Source: Nitrobacter sp047149785 (GTDB lineage Bacteria > Pseudomonadota > Alphaproteobacteria > Rhizobiales > Xanthobacteraceae). From it: a DNA stretch of 64,000 bases. Both the position numbers and the translations under genes were made by a program. The stretch's first letter is position 1; the number at the start of each line of letters is the position of its first letter. The stretch covers positions 2,108,001-2,172,000 of the forward strand of contig NZ_BAAGBE010000001.1 of the NCBI RefSeq assembly GCF_047149785.1, given 5' to 3'. Shown one piece after another: positions 63,964 through 64,000 of the stretch. Under the pieces are notes generated by a model that saw nothing but the letters and a program-made list of their open reading frames with translations, did not search any database and was not told the origin of the DNA.

Positions 63964-64000
63964 GCGAGCAGGATCTCGACGCCGCCGCCGTGCTGGAGCG
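63960..64000 (+). CDS. Start of the gene coupled to kaiB (partial)
   Basis: An ATG overlaps the kaiB stop (ATGA) and opens MSEQDLDAAAVLE before the window ends. Only 13 codons are visible. By comparison with related loci it may be a KaiC or a sensor kinase, but the first residues do not look like a classical KaiC start. The tight overlap means it is co-translated with kaiB. Confidence 0.7.
   Translation, partial: MSEQDLDAAAVLE

Overview
This window is high-GC alphaproteobacterial chromosome. The paralogous small outer-membrane barrels, the alphaproteobacterial SerC/SerA pair with a structured leader, two DUF992 proteins, DUF4170, DUF3422 and SlyX genes, and palindromic intergenic elements of the GAGCATGATC...GATCATGCTC kind all point to the Bradyrhizobiaceae (Nitrobacter, Rhodopseudomonas, Bradyrhizobium, Afipia). 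A formate/nitrite transporter, a SoxC-like sulfite dehydrogenase with its cytochrome, and several decayed genes fit Nitrobacter or a close relative. The genus is an inference, because no rRNA or species marker is present.

Layout. 0-9 kb: the start of purA, an S10 peptidase, the serine operon serC-serA behind a folded leader, and two outer-membrane barrel genes. 8.7-20.5 kb: an Fsr-type MFS exporter, glmM, feoAB, aroE, a small XRE regulator, an EF-G paralog, two DUF992 secreted proteins (one with a histidine-rich tail) and an aspartate aminotransferase. 20.7-26.8 kb: a GT87 membrane glycosyltransferase, a glutathione S-transferase, a PQQ sugar dehydrogenase, and isocitrate lyase with a DUF4170 partner. 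26.8-29.3 kb: the divergent aceA regulator is broken, and the gap inside it holds decayed DJ-1/PfpI sequence. 29.3-35.6 kb: a sulfite dehydrogenase and cytochrome pair, a lytic transglycosylase, DUF1993 and glpD. 35.7-42.1 kb: a fatty-acid beta-oxidation operon (fadE-fadA-fadB-thioesterase). 42.4-47.5 kb: a TetR regulator with an RND efflux pump and a palindromic operator candidate. 48-53.3 kb: a chemoreceptor, CsbD, trhO-slyX and DUF3422. 53.3-60.2 kb: an NMO-type flavoenzyme, DUF2478, a small unknown gene, a large STAND-type NTPase with 11 near-identical TPR-like repeats, and a formate/nitrite transporter. 60.4-64 kb: an SDR, a cold-shock protein, an Hsp20 remnant, a LuxR regulator and kaiB, which is coupled by an ATGA overlap to a gene that runs off the window.

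How the parts work together. Two-carbon and fatty-acid metabolism is well represented: beta-oxidation releases acetyl-CoA and isocitrate lyase assimilates it, although the dedicated aceA regulator is a pseudogene. Most of the window is ordinary core genome. The least explained parts are the repeat-rich STAND protein with its small neighbour (55.3-59.1 kb), the LuxR/KaiB module at the right edge, the gene graveyard at 27.8-29.1 kb, and the nested palindromic repeats. No tRNA, rRNA, CRISPR array, intact insertion sequence or phage gene was seen.
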